64,000 nt of DNA, taken from Hofstenia miamia (lineage: Eukaryota > Xenacoelomorpha > Acoela). The DNA lies in contig SCFE01000095.1 of NCBI GenBank assembly GCA_004352715.1, positions 1,652,399 through 1,716,398 of the forward strand, in the 5' to 3' direction. The notes below the pieces were generated by a model. The model was not told the origin of the DNA. It did no database searches and saw only the letters and a program-made list of their open reading frames with translations. How positions within the stretch are numbered: position 1 is the first letter of the stretch; each line of letters starts with the position of its first letter. This document shows, piece after piece, positions 32,863 through 43,393 of this stretch. Made by a program: the position numbers and the translations under genes.

Positions 32863-34518
32863 ATGACTGCCCGTGGTTGTAAATATTCAGCTGACTGCTT
32901 TTGCTACGTATGTGGAGAATATTTTGCCAAGAAGGCTAAAAAACATTGTTTAAGCAACTGTATTCACGCAGGAGAAGCTTATCATGCCTATTTTAGGATG
33001 CCAATTGGCGACCAAGATAAACGATGGCCTCCACATGTCATCTGTGATTAATGTCATCACACTTTTGGGTTCTGAAGAGAAAAAAGAGCAATGCGTTTTG
33101 CTGTTCCTCATATTTGGCGTGATCCTTCAGATCACTTAAAAGATTGCTATTTCTGCATGGTGGATTCAACACAACAAAGAAAAGGAAAAAATGCTCCCCA
33201 ATTGTGTATGCAGGCATTCCATCTTCTTTTGCGCCTGTTCCTCATAATACCTCTGACCTCCGTGTACCACAACCACCCCCAAGAAATCAATCATGTCCAG
33301 AAGAGGAAAAATCTGAGGACTCTGAAATGGAAGCAGGTGCATCATTGTCATCATCTGTTACATGTCATCAGCACTGTAGGGGAAATGAAAGGTGTCCGTA
33401 TTACCCAAATCAAGAAGAAATGAATGACCTAATCAGAGAGATGTCTCTGACAAAGTCGAATGCAGAGCTTTTAATATCAAGACTAGAGCAATGGGACTTG
33501 CTTGATGATGGCGTTGCCATCACATCCCTAAGGAAAAGACATCGTGGTTTTTCGACTTTTGTTTCCTTTACAGATGGTTTGTGTTTCTGTGATGACATAA
33601 CAGGTCTTTTTGAAGCCATAGGCATTCCTTGCAATACCTCTGATTAGTGACTGTTTATTGACAGCTCATCAAGGAGTCTCAAAGCTGTCTTGCTGCATAA
33701 TACAAACAAGTGCCCTTCCATTCCTTTGGCTCATTCAGTGCACATGAAAGAGAATTATGAGAATGTAAAAAGTCTTCTAAGTGCTCTTAAGTACACCCAG
33801 TACAAATAGGAGGTCATTAGCGATTTCAAAATGGTGGCCTTTTTAATGGGATTCCAAGGCGGCTTCACTAAATTGCCTTGTTACCTCTGTCTGTGGGCTA
33901 GCAGAATCATATAACTTCAGTACAACAAGGTAGATTGGCCTCTTAGATACAGTTATGATATTGGAGCTCACAACGTAAAGCAAACACCATAGGTAGAGCC
34001 CAAGATGGTGTTTTGCCCCCTCTTCACATTAAACGGAGTCTTATTAAGCAGTTTGTGAAGAAGTTAAACCCAGAGAGTGATGCATTCAAGCACATGCAAA
34101 AGTTATTTCTGAAGTTGTCAGATGCAAAGGTTAAAGCCGGAATTTTTGTTGGCCCTCAATTAAAACAACTCATGAAGTCCGACAGTTTTTCTCAAAAGTT
34201 ATCTGTTGTTGAGAGGAGAGCTTGGAAAAGCTTTGTTGCTGTAGTTGAAGGATTTCTGAGAAACCACAAAGCAGAAAACTTAAAAGAAATTTTGTTGGAA
34301 ATTTTTGATGCATATGAAAAATGGGCTGCAGGATGTCACTAAAGCTCCATGTATTGCACTCTTACATAGATGAGTTTAAAGATAACATGGGTGACTATTC
34401 AGAAGAGCAAGGAGAATGGCTTCACCAAAGTGTAAAATCATTTGAGGAGTGCTATAAATGACAGTATAGTGAAAGCATGATGGGGGGACTACATTTGGAA
34501 TCTCGTGTGAGAAAGTGA
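32863..34518 (+). pseudogene. disrupted copy of an uncharacterised repeated protein family, probably transposon-encoded
   Basis: From the ATG at 32863, pieces in three frames join into a protein of about 550 residues. Landmarks in order: a Cys-rich N-terminus (RGCKYSADCFCYVCGEYF), YHAYFRMPIGDQDKRWPPH, EKRAMRFAVPHIWRDPSDH, a CYFCMVD motif, an acidic Ser-rich linker, YYPNQEEMNDLIREMSLTKS, NAELLISRLEQWDLLDD, DGLCFCDDITGLFEAIGIPC, DSSSRSLKAVLLHN (next frame), DFKMVAFLMGFQGGFTKLPC then YLCLW, and MPPLHIKRSLIKQFVKKLNP with AKVKAGIFVGPQLKQ. The end reads MGDYSEEQGE. I recall multi-copy invertebrate proteins with these same landmarks but no functional name. Stops (33049, about 33073, 33645 and others) and frameshifts make this copy dead. 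The DSS, GDFK-like and EEQGE acids could suit an RNase H-like transposase, which is inference only. Confidence 0.65.
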
Positions 34519-35175
34519 ACTGACTTACAATCAACAATCACGAAAGAAAACTTCATTTTAAGTTTTGTTGCTTTGTGGTGTACTGTGTGACTGAACTGAA
34601 TAGATTTGTTGGATTAAGTGAATCTTGATCTTTTTTACCATAGCATCAAACAACAATTTTTTAAAATTGCTAGGTTTAGGCTAACCTGTGACTCCCCTCC
34701 CCCCCCCTGCAACTTACATGCTGAATCTGTTTCTGTGTAACCAAAATTTTTAGGAAAAGTGTGAAATTTGCTTGTCTTTTAATATAGTTTACTAAAAATT
34801 GAAACCAAGAACACAGTTTCATTGATTTAACAGAAATTCTGTAATTTAGATTCAGCTTTTGAAAAAGATGCTACAAATCACATGCAAAATTAGCCACATT
34901 CAAAAAATCTAACAAACTTATCTAGTTAGTTCAGAACCAAAGTCTGAACTTCGTCAGTACTCATTTCTGTCTGTGCACACCCTAAGTTGACAGAAAAAAA
35001 GAGTTTTAATTCATGGACAAATTTTCTGTTACATGGTGATCAATGTAAATATACACATTTGAATTGTGTTTTATTTTTATTAACGCCTTACAAAAAATCT
35101 GGTATATATTATATTTTACATCCTCTATTTGTTTGTATGTAATATGATTGAATGGAAGATATATATATATATATA
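34519..35175. other. non-coding stretch up to gap 2
   Basis: No gene seen. A C-rich run lies at about 34692-34708 and the contig ends in a TA microsatellite (35159-35175). Confidence 0.5.
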
Positions 35176-36175
35176 NNNNNNNNNNNNNNNNNNNNNNNNN
35201 NNNNNNNNNNNNNNNNNNNNNNNNNNNNNNNNNNNNNNNNNNNNNNNNNNNNNNNNNNNNNNNNNNNNNNNNNNNNNNNNNNNNNNNNNNNNNNNNNNNN
35301 NNNNNNNNNNNNNNNNNNNNNNNNNNNNNNNNNNNNNNNNNNNNNNNNNNNNNNNNNNNNNNNNNNNNNNNNNNNNNNNNNNNNNNNNNNNNNNNNNNNN
35401 NNNNNNNNNNNNNNNNNNNNNNNNNNNNNNNNNNNNNNNNNNNNNNNNNNNNNNNNNNNNNNNNNNNNNNNNNNNNNNNNNNNNNNNNNNNNNNNNNNNN
35501 NNNNNNNNNNNNNNNNNNNNNNNNNNNNNNNNNNNNNNNNNNNNNNNNNNNNNNNNNNNNNNNNNNNNNNNNNNNNNNNNNNNNNNNNNNNNNNNNNNNN
35601 NNNNNNNNNNNNNNNNNNNNNNNNNNNNNNNNNNNNNNNNNNNNNNNNNNNNNNNNNNNNNNNNNNNNNNNNNNNNNNNNNNNNNNNNNNNNNNNNNNNN
35701 NNNNNNNNNNNNNNNNNNNNNNNNNNNNNNNNNNNNNNNNNNNNNNNNNNNNNNNNNNNNNNNNNNNNNNNNNNNNNNNNNNNNNNNNNNNNNNNNNNNN
35801 NNNNNNNNNNNNNNNNNNNNNNNNNNNNNNNNNNNNNNNNNNNNNNNNNNNNNNNNNNNNNNNNNNNNNNNNNNNNNNNNNNNNNNNNNNNNNNNNNNNN
35901 NNNNNNNNNNNNNNNNNNNNNNNNNNNNNNNNNNNNNNNNNNNNNNNNNNNNNNNNNNNNNNNNNNNNNNNNNNNNNNNNNNNNNNNNNNNNNNNNNNNN
36001 NNNNNNNNNNNNNNNNNNNNNNNNNNNNNNNNNNNNNNNNNNNNNNNNNNNNNNNNNNNNNNNNNNNNNNNNNNNNNNNNNNNNNNNNNNNNNNNNNNNN
36101 NNNNNNNNNNNNNNNNNNNNNNNNNNNNNNNNNNNNNNNNNNNNNNNNNNNNNNNNNNNNNNNNNNNNNNNNNNN
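35176..36175. other. assembly gap (1000 N)
   Basis: Exactly 1000 undetermined bases, flanked on both sides by TA microsatellites. Frames spanning it are artefacts. Confidence 0.98.
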
Positions 36176-37227
36176 TATATATATATATATATACAGAACA
36201 GCGGGGGAAGATACGAAACAAATATAGTTTCTTAGAAAATCGCATATGTATTGTATAAACTACATATTTAAAGTACAATGATGTCAATAAGCACACCTCA
36301 TGTATCTAATAAGTATATAACAGAAAAAAATGTTTACAAACGATAAAGAAAGAGTAATTCCATATTTAGTATTTTTACATTCAAATTATCGATTTCCAAA
36401 AATAATGTATTGTTTCAAGCATTTTTCCCTGCTGTATATCATTTAGTGAACCATAAACAACTGCTTACAGTAATGGAAGCTTTGAAGGCCTAAAGTTTTT
36501 TAATTTATTTATCTAAGAAAGAAAAGCAAACAAAGAGTAACAAAGACATAAGCGAAATAAAAGTACAGCATTTTCTGAAATATTATAAAATGATTAATTA
36601 CATTCCTTTTTTTAAAATTTTTCTTTCTGAAAGATTATCATTGAAAATATATAGTTTTTTATGGGAGATATTTTTTAATATTTGAAATTGATTTGAAGAA
36701 ATTATATTTTTTGCTAGAAAATTTTCATTTTTTCCAGTAGAATTTCAATGAAATATGAAAATCCTATGCGCATACCTTTCTGACTTTAACTAGACTTACA
36801 ACAAAACTTACCGGTATGCAATATGAAATCTTTGTAGGCAACTTCTTTAAATATCAACAAAAAATAGTGAGTATCTCTTCTTCGCCATTTCAAAATCATG
36901 ATCCCATGTAGCTACTGTCAGTGAATGTATGTAGGACTGGCACTGGCGACCAATGATGCCTCCGTGACCCACTACTTAGCTGTTGGTGGCATTGGCGACA
37001 AACCTAATAATACTTTATCCAATTTTCTTTTGTATATTTGATAGTGTAAGGTAGCACCTATTGCAAATGATTCTAGGCCTATGTATTTGTACTTGGAAGA
37101 GTTTAACAGACTTTCAAAAATCAAAACCATAGCCACTGAGCAATTCAAATTCAATATAGCACGTTTTCAAAGTTTTGAATTAAGAACCAAATATTGATAA
37201 AGCCTGAAATCCAAACCGATGCGGCTT

Positions 37228-37253
<26 letters not shown>
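36176..37253. other. unique part of contig 3
   Basis: AT-rich, no recognised gene. A small GC-richer patch at about 36935-37000 repeats the phrase TGGCGAC. It ends in a long TA run (37231-37271) where the inverted duplication begins. Confidence 0.5.
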
Positions 37254-37275
<22 letters not shown>

Positions 37276-40200
37276 ACATATATGTGTATATATATGTATA
37301 TATATACATGCATATATATATAAATTATTGAATTCGTTTCACAAATTATAGCAGGTAAGTGTAAGTGATTGCTTTTGCTGATTTATTTTAGCTTAAATAT
37401 AAAATTCAGGAAAGTTCGTATGAAAACTTAAAAAACTTGTAAAATGCAAGGTGATGTGTTGTGTAAAAATAGGCCAAATATATTTCATAAATTAATCTTT
37501 GGTTGCATATTGATTAATGCTTATCAATATACATGTAACTAAGGCATGTTTTTTTCAAAATTTGGTTATCAAATTAAAAATATATCTATATTATGGTAAT
37601 TCATTGTTTTCAACCAAATCTTGCATTAATGAACAACAGTGCTATTATATTATACACATTAAGCTAGACTCTGATTTTAGATTGTCTATATAGAAAAATA
37701 ATTTTAGAATACACTTCGCATGTAAAATATATAAAGATTTGACTTTAAATGAATGTCATTTTTCAGGTGTAAAAATATAGACGTGGAATCAGCTATTAAG
37801 GATCATGTAGTCTAACCTACGGCTCACCTAATATTGGGGTGTCTCCTAAGGTTGTCGGTAAAACACTCTTGAAATATATGTCGTAGTGTTGAGAGTTTCA
37901 AAGAGAAAGAATTTTGGTCGGAAGAAACTGATAACTGAACGATAACTATAATTCTTAAGAGGCACTGTGCAGAAAATTCCTTCCAATTAGAGTTTTCTGT
38001 GCTAAGCAGCAATTACTATTGCCTCAATACATGCGAGCCTATTTTAAGCATGGACTCAAGGTTATATTCGGGGCTGTTTTTCCTACAAAGAGGTTGGAAG
38101 GCTTCGTTTTCTTGATCCAAATGAGAAGATTAATACATCCTGAAACTTAAAAGTTCTTAGAGAAGAAGTTGTTGCGACTCTTAAATGTCAACTTCCCCAA
38201 AATCAAATAAGGAAAGAAAAACCCCGTATTCAGAGCCCTGAATGGGTTGACTAAAGTCCGGACAGCAATTCCATTGAAGACTTCTGAGCCATAATTAAGT
38301 GTAAACATCAGAAACAGTGCCCAAAGAATAACCAATGACTCAAGAAAATAATTGAAAAACATGATATCATGGATTGAAAGTAACTAAGTTTCAGAATATT
38401 TCCAGTTTGATTATTCAAGGTTTTCTCAAAACATAAAGGAAGCGCATTCATTTTTAAACTTCAGCGTGGTGAGCATTTCTGTTAAAATATTTTGTTAATT
38501 TTTTGTAGTTCTGTTTAATTTTTTGTGTCAAACTGTATATATAAAATTACTTGTCCAAATATTGCTATGCATTTTTTTAATTAGATTTAATAAATGAGCA
38601 TTCATTTATTGTCTCTATTTCAAGTGTCATATTATGATATATTTATATTGAAGTGAATTAAAAAACTGCCTATTATCAAAAAAATTTATTAGCTTTGAAC
38701 AGTGGCTAATCAGCCAAATACATTAGGCACAAAGCATTATTATTTAATATTTTTAGTTTATTTCCAATTAAAATACTATTGCAAATTATAATTAGGAGGG
38801 GTCAGTACTCCGTGACTTTCTTTGGATACGCCCCTGGCTTTCGACTACCAAATCAGAATTTGAATTTTAGCTAAAAGATTTCCATATTTTCTCTATTTGG
38901 GAGAATAAATTAATTAATAATTTAACTAATAAATTTTATCGACCTAGTTGCCTTAAGTGTATTCGAAGATTTTATTTCATAAATGTGATGTTTTTGTTTT
39001 TGCAAAATCATTAATTTACATTTTAGTTTTCTATTAGAAACCTTAGTAACGATTACTACAAAGTTTTTATAGGCAAGCACTTAAATTTGGTAGGGATTTC
39101 CCCAAAGCCAACAGGAATTGCAAAAAATTAAATATTGATGTTTATCAACTGGAGAATGACCAACCAAAAGACATACTAAGATGTATTTGTTTATTTTAAC
39201 TAAGAATATTCGTAAAAAAATTGAAATCGGATAGGGCTGGAGCCTATTAATCTTCAAAAAACGGAGTGCGTATAATCATGTTTCTACACAAATTAGTACA
39301 AGCATTTCAATAGAATTTCGTTATCTGCGTAATATAAGCCAGGTAGCAATTAATCTTACCATCTTTTATCAATTCATCAAGTGTTTCGGAATCATTTGTA
39401 AACACACTTAGCATGTACACATTTTTCTCATTAGGAGAAATTAATAACATGCTACTGCAATCTTAACACATGTTAAATTATTAAATGGGATTACTTAATC
39501 TGAATGAATTTGAATGTTGAGCTAAATAAATAAACAAGAAAATATATTTATAACTGAATTCTTTACGCATGTGGAATTTTCTTAAATTGACATTGGAATG
39601 ATTAGTTCATCGGTTAAGGATTTAATACATATCAACTTTACATATCATAACACTCTTAGATAGAAATACCTCCTCATTACCATGCAACGTCACCACAACT
39701 GTAAAAGGCTAAAAACTATTGCTTTTGATTTTAGCCAACATACATATTAACCGTAACTTGCTTTGACAGCTATTGATTGCTTCTTAACACTAGAAGGCCT
39801 AAGTGGGTCAACACTTACAAAATAGATTGAGTTGATTAACACACAAAACGCGACAATATGTCAAAATGACCTACAAGCATTTTTTTTGCTTCATTATGGA
39901 TTCAGCAAAAACACTAGCAGGTACATATACTTCCAACTATGTTGATAATCTCTTGAATTTGCTCTTAGTAGGAATTTTGTTTCTATTCAATAGTATTCAC
40001 ATTTGAAGATTACATATATTCTCAAGGAGTATTCGATGTTCTAAGCTTTAGTCTTCTGACCTTAGTATTCTTGTAGATGCAGATATTGTAGACAATTTAA
40101 GGTTTAAAAATACCACTTGAAGTATTCTTATGTGTACTTATACTTAGAAAATACAAGTGAATCATTTGAATCAAACATCATATACTACTCAATTTGTTAA

Positions 40201-41342
40201 GGATTTCAATTATTTGTTTGATAAGCCATTTTTATTTAAAATTATGCAAATAATAAGTTAAGTATTGAAGGAAGCAATGATACAAATTTTCCACATAGAA
40301 TAAATGAAGTCAAGGCATATGTAAACAACTATATCCATATGTAATATTAGAAATAACAAAATGTGACCTACATATAGCTTACCCATTTCTTGTGTACTGT
40401 TCACTTGTTGGCTTATTGCACTTTTGATAAAAAACTTTCAATTTCGTTATGAACATAACTTCTCTAATTTGTTGTTAGATATTCACCCAAGAATTCCGAT
40501 TATTGGTTTGTTATTATTATTGATGTTACGGTTAGGGCGAGGGCTAGGATTACCTGTCTATTGTTCATGCCAAAGATGGTGCTAAAAAATTATCTGATAA
40601 ATAACAATTGGTACCTTCAATTTTATACATTTCCGTATAAAACTGGTATCAAGCAAATTTGGAATATTCGCAATATACCACTTCATATACGTATTCTTTG
40701 TAAAGAATCACATGCACTAGATTCAAAGATATCAACTCTGCCCTTTATTCTATTGAAGACCAAAACTATGGAACGTATTCTTTAATCAGAGTTATATTTG
40801 TTATTCTATTTTGGCATGAAGAGAACTACAGCAATTGAATTACCTTTTTATACTTGATAAATAGATTCACTTAACTAAGGACTAATTAAACTTAGTATTT
40901 ACTGATCAAGGAGAATTTCCATATTAGCTTAAAATTTATTTTTGAATCGTTCTTACTTAGACACGTACATTTTTTGTGTTATTTTCCCCCATCGCTTACT
41001 GTTGCAGCTCTTTTACACACGAAGTTTTAAAATGTGCAATTTGTTCATGTAATAACATAAACATGTGATTTATTGAATCTTCGTCTCAAGAACTTACTGG
41101 GAAATTACATCGCTTCATTAAACCTAAAGAACATTAATTTTTTATAGTGATAGATAGATTATACTAGCACTTCTCGCTGAAAATTTGAATAACTGTATTA
41201 AATATGAAATGTTAAAACTGTTTTGATTAATGTTTTCCAACGTAGACTCACCACTTATATATTATATTTTTATTTAAGCATTTACATTATAGACTATATA
41301 TTCAATGCTGCATAATTAAATATAATTGTTTCTATATATATA
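37254..41342 (-). repeat. right arm of the 4.09-kb inverted duplication
   Basis: Reverse complement of 21554-25642, with a constant coordinate sum of 62896 and no indel found. It lies at the 3' end of contig 3, reaching to within 10 bases of gap 3, and its inner edge is in a TA microsatellite. Its content mirrors the left arm. Confidence 0.95.
37821..38376 (+). pseudogene. Tc1-like transposase remnant in the right arm
   Basis: Exact mirror of the remnant at 24520-25075, with the same stops, the same missing QDNA..H segment and the same retained SPDSNSIEDF block. Confidence 0.75.
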
Positions 41343-41352
41343 TATTTATATT

Positions 41353-42352
41353 NNNNNNNNNNNNNNNNNNNNNNNNNNNNNNNNNNNNNNNNNNNNNNNN
41401 NNNNNNNNNNNNNNNNNNNNNNNNNNNNNNNNNNNNNNNNNNNNNNNNNNNNNNNNNNNNNNNNNNNNNNNNNNNNNNNNNNNNNNNNNNNNNNNNNNNN
41501 NNNNNNNNNNNNNNNNNNNNNNNNNNNNNNNNNNNNNNNNNNNNNNNNNNNNNNNNNNNNNNNNNNNNNNNNNNNNNNNNNNNNNNNNNNNNNNNNNNNN
41601 NNNNNNNNNNNNNNNNNNNNNNNNNNNNNNNNNNNNNNNNNNNNNNNNNNNNNNNNNNNNNNNNNNNNNNNNNNNNNNNNNNNNNNNNNNNNNNNNNNNN
41701 NNNNNNNNNNNNNNNNNNNNNNNNNNNNNNNNNNNNNNNNNNNNNNNNNNNNNNNNNNNNNNNNNNNNNNNNNNNNNNNNNNNNNNNNNNNNNNNNNNNN
41801 NNNNNNNNNNNNNNNNNNNNNNNNNNNNNNNNNNNNNNNNNNNNNNNNNNNNNNNNNNNNNNNNNNNNNNNNNNNNNNNNNNNNNNNNNNNNNNNNNNNN
41901 NNNNNNNNNNNNNNNNNNNNNNNNNNNNNNNNNNNNNNNNNNNNNNNNNNNNNNNNNNNNNNNNNNNNNNNNNNNNNNNNNNNNNNNNNNNNNNNNNNNN
42001 NNNNNNNNNNNNNNNNNNNNNNNNNNNNNNNNNNNNNNNNNNNNNNNNNNNNNNNNNNNNNNNNNNNNNNNNNNNNNNNNNNNNNNNNNNNNNNNNNNNN
42101 NNNNNNNNNNNNNNNNNNNNNNNNNNNNNNNNNNNNNNNNNNNNNNNNNNNNNNNNNNNNNNNNNNNNNNNNNNNNNNNNNNNNNNNNNNNNNNNNNNNN
42201 NNNNNNNNNNNNNNNNNNNNNNNNNNNNNNNNNNNNNNNNNNNNNNNNNNNNNNNNNNNNNNNNNNNNNNNNNNNNNNNNNNNNNNNNNNNNNNNNNNNN
42301 NNNNNNNNNNNNNNNNNNNNNNNNNNNNNNNNNNNNNNNNNNNNNNNNNNNN
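41353..42352. other. assembly gap (1000 N)
   Basis: Exactly 1000 undetermined bases between the edge of the right arm and a LINE endonuclease fragment. The missing LINE body may lie here. Confidence 0.98.
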
Positions 42353-42981
42353 ATTTGAAAGAAATTTCAGAATTAGTAAAAATGTAATCAATTAAATTGT
42401 TCATGCGAGTTGGACAAACCGTATTTACACAATGAAGGTTACAAGTAGCACACAATTTATTTATAAAATTTCGTTCATAAGAGTTAAAGTAATTAATATT
42501 AAAGTTACCGAATATATTTAGAGATTTATAATCGTTACATATTTCAGATATTTCGTATATTTTATAATTTAAATATTCGACTAGATAATTTTTATTTGGA
42601 TTATAAGTTATGTTTATCAAATCTTTTTAGAAACAGTTCTCTATTGATTTTATTTCTATCCACAGCGATTCAAATATTTCGCGATTAAGTTCATATTCAA
42701 ATTTACGGGTTTGCTCTAAAGATTTTGGCAAAATTATCTTAACCCCAACACCTCTACCTATTCGATTCTTAGTAAAAACCTCAAAATATTGTCGGTCTGG
42801 GTTAAACAAGTTAGGGTCGATATCAGGCTGAAATTATGAATATTGCATTTTTTCCAAGTTTTGTAATTAATTTTAAGAAATCGTTTCTGTTTGCATTGAC
42901 TTCTAGCGTTAATATATATATATATTTGAAGTTATCAGAATAGTTTTTTAATTTGAGTTCAATTTCTGTTTCACTTATCAT

Positions 42982-43041
42982 AGGACCTGGATTTGTTTCT
43001 ATGTCACCAGAAAGGATTAATTTTAAAAGAAAAAAATACCT
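42982..43041 (-). other. 2A-like ribosome-skipping motif in the LINE
   Basis: The minus strand encodes RYFFLLKLILSGDIETNPGP. The end GDIETNPGP fits the D(V/I)ExNPGP consensus of 2A-type peptides, where the ribosome skips the final Gly-Pro bond (Gly at 42985-42987, Pro at 42982-42984), and it follows a hydrophobic LLKL stretch as expected. Motifs like this are known at the N-terminus of APE-type non-LTR retrotransposons. Confidence 0.8.
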
Positions 43042-43046
43042 AATAA

Positions 43047-43350
43047 GGGAAGCGATCCAAATTCAATACGTTAACAACACCGTTAACAAATGGTGTTTTA
43101 CGTTAACATGACCGTAAACCATATCGTTAACTTACACTCAAAATTAATTCGCTAAAGATGAAGTTTACTTTAAAAGCGTTTTTTTCCGCAAATTTTATTA
43201 CACATAACTTTGACACATTTAGGTTCTGCACATTTCTTCAAATATATCTATGCAAATATATTTATTAAGCGTATGCAGACATTTGAAGCTAGAATTGTTG
43301 TTTACGGTTGCATTTTCACTTGTTAACGTATTGAATTTGGATCACTTCCC
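43047..43350. mobile_element. Harbinger-type MITE, 304 bp
   Basis: Terminal inverted repeats of about 31 bp, starting GGGAAGCGATCCAAATTCAA on the left and, read inward, GGGAAGTGATCCAAATTCAA on the right, with one mismatch. Direct TAA copies flank it (43044-43046 and 43351-43353), matching the TWA target duplication of PIF/Harbinger elements. The interior is rich in CGTTAAC repeats and codes for nothing. It sits inside the LINE coding region. Confidence 0.87.
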
Positions 43351-43393
43351 TAAGTTGTTTATAAATCAATGTACTTAATTTGGTAGTACACAT

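Larger units (their letters stand above)
42353..43393 (-). pseudogene. LINE 5' part: 2A-like N-terminus and APE endonuclease
   Basis: The minus strand opens at an ATG at 43393, is interrupted by a MITE (43047-43350), resumes with a 2A-like motif (43041-42982), then NDFLKLITKLGKNAIF (about 42870), NPDRQYFEVFTKNRIGRGVG (about 42805-42745), EIFESLWIEI (about 42680), SLNIFGNFNINYFNS (about 42510, the GDFN block with Asn for Asp) and CPTRMNNLIDYIFTN (about 42415-42370). These are N-terminal and AP-endonuclease landmarks of CR1/jockey-type LINEs. One frameshift near 42830 and an in-frame TAA at about 42622 make it defective. Reverse transcriptase would follow inside gap 3. Skipping the MITE and one TAA copy, the upstream codons join the 2A codons in frame. 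Confidence 0.83.

Noticed and set aside
33166-33634. Minus-strand frames over the uncharacterised family
   Set aside because: Antisense shadows; the plus strand carries all conserved landmarks.
21554-41342. Idea that the inverted arms are terminal repeats of one giant transposon (foldback or Maverick type)
   Set aside because: The interior lacks the capsid, polymerase or integrase genes expected of such elements, the arms contain an unrelated dead Tc1, and both outer edges are assembly gaps.
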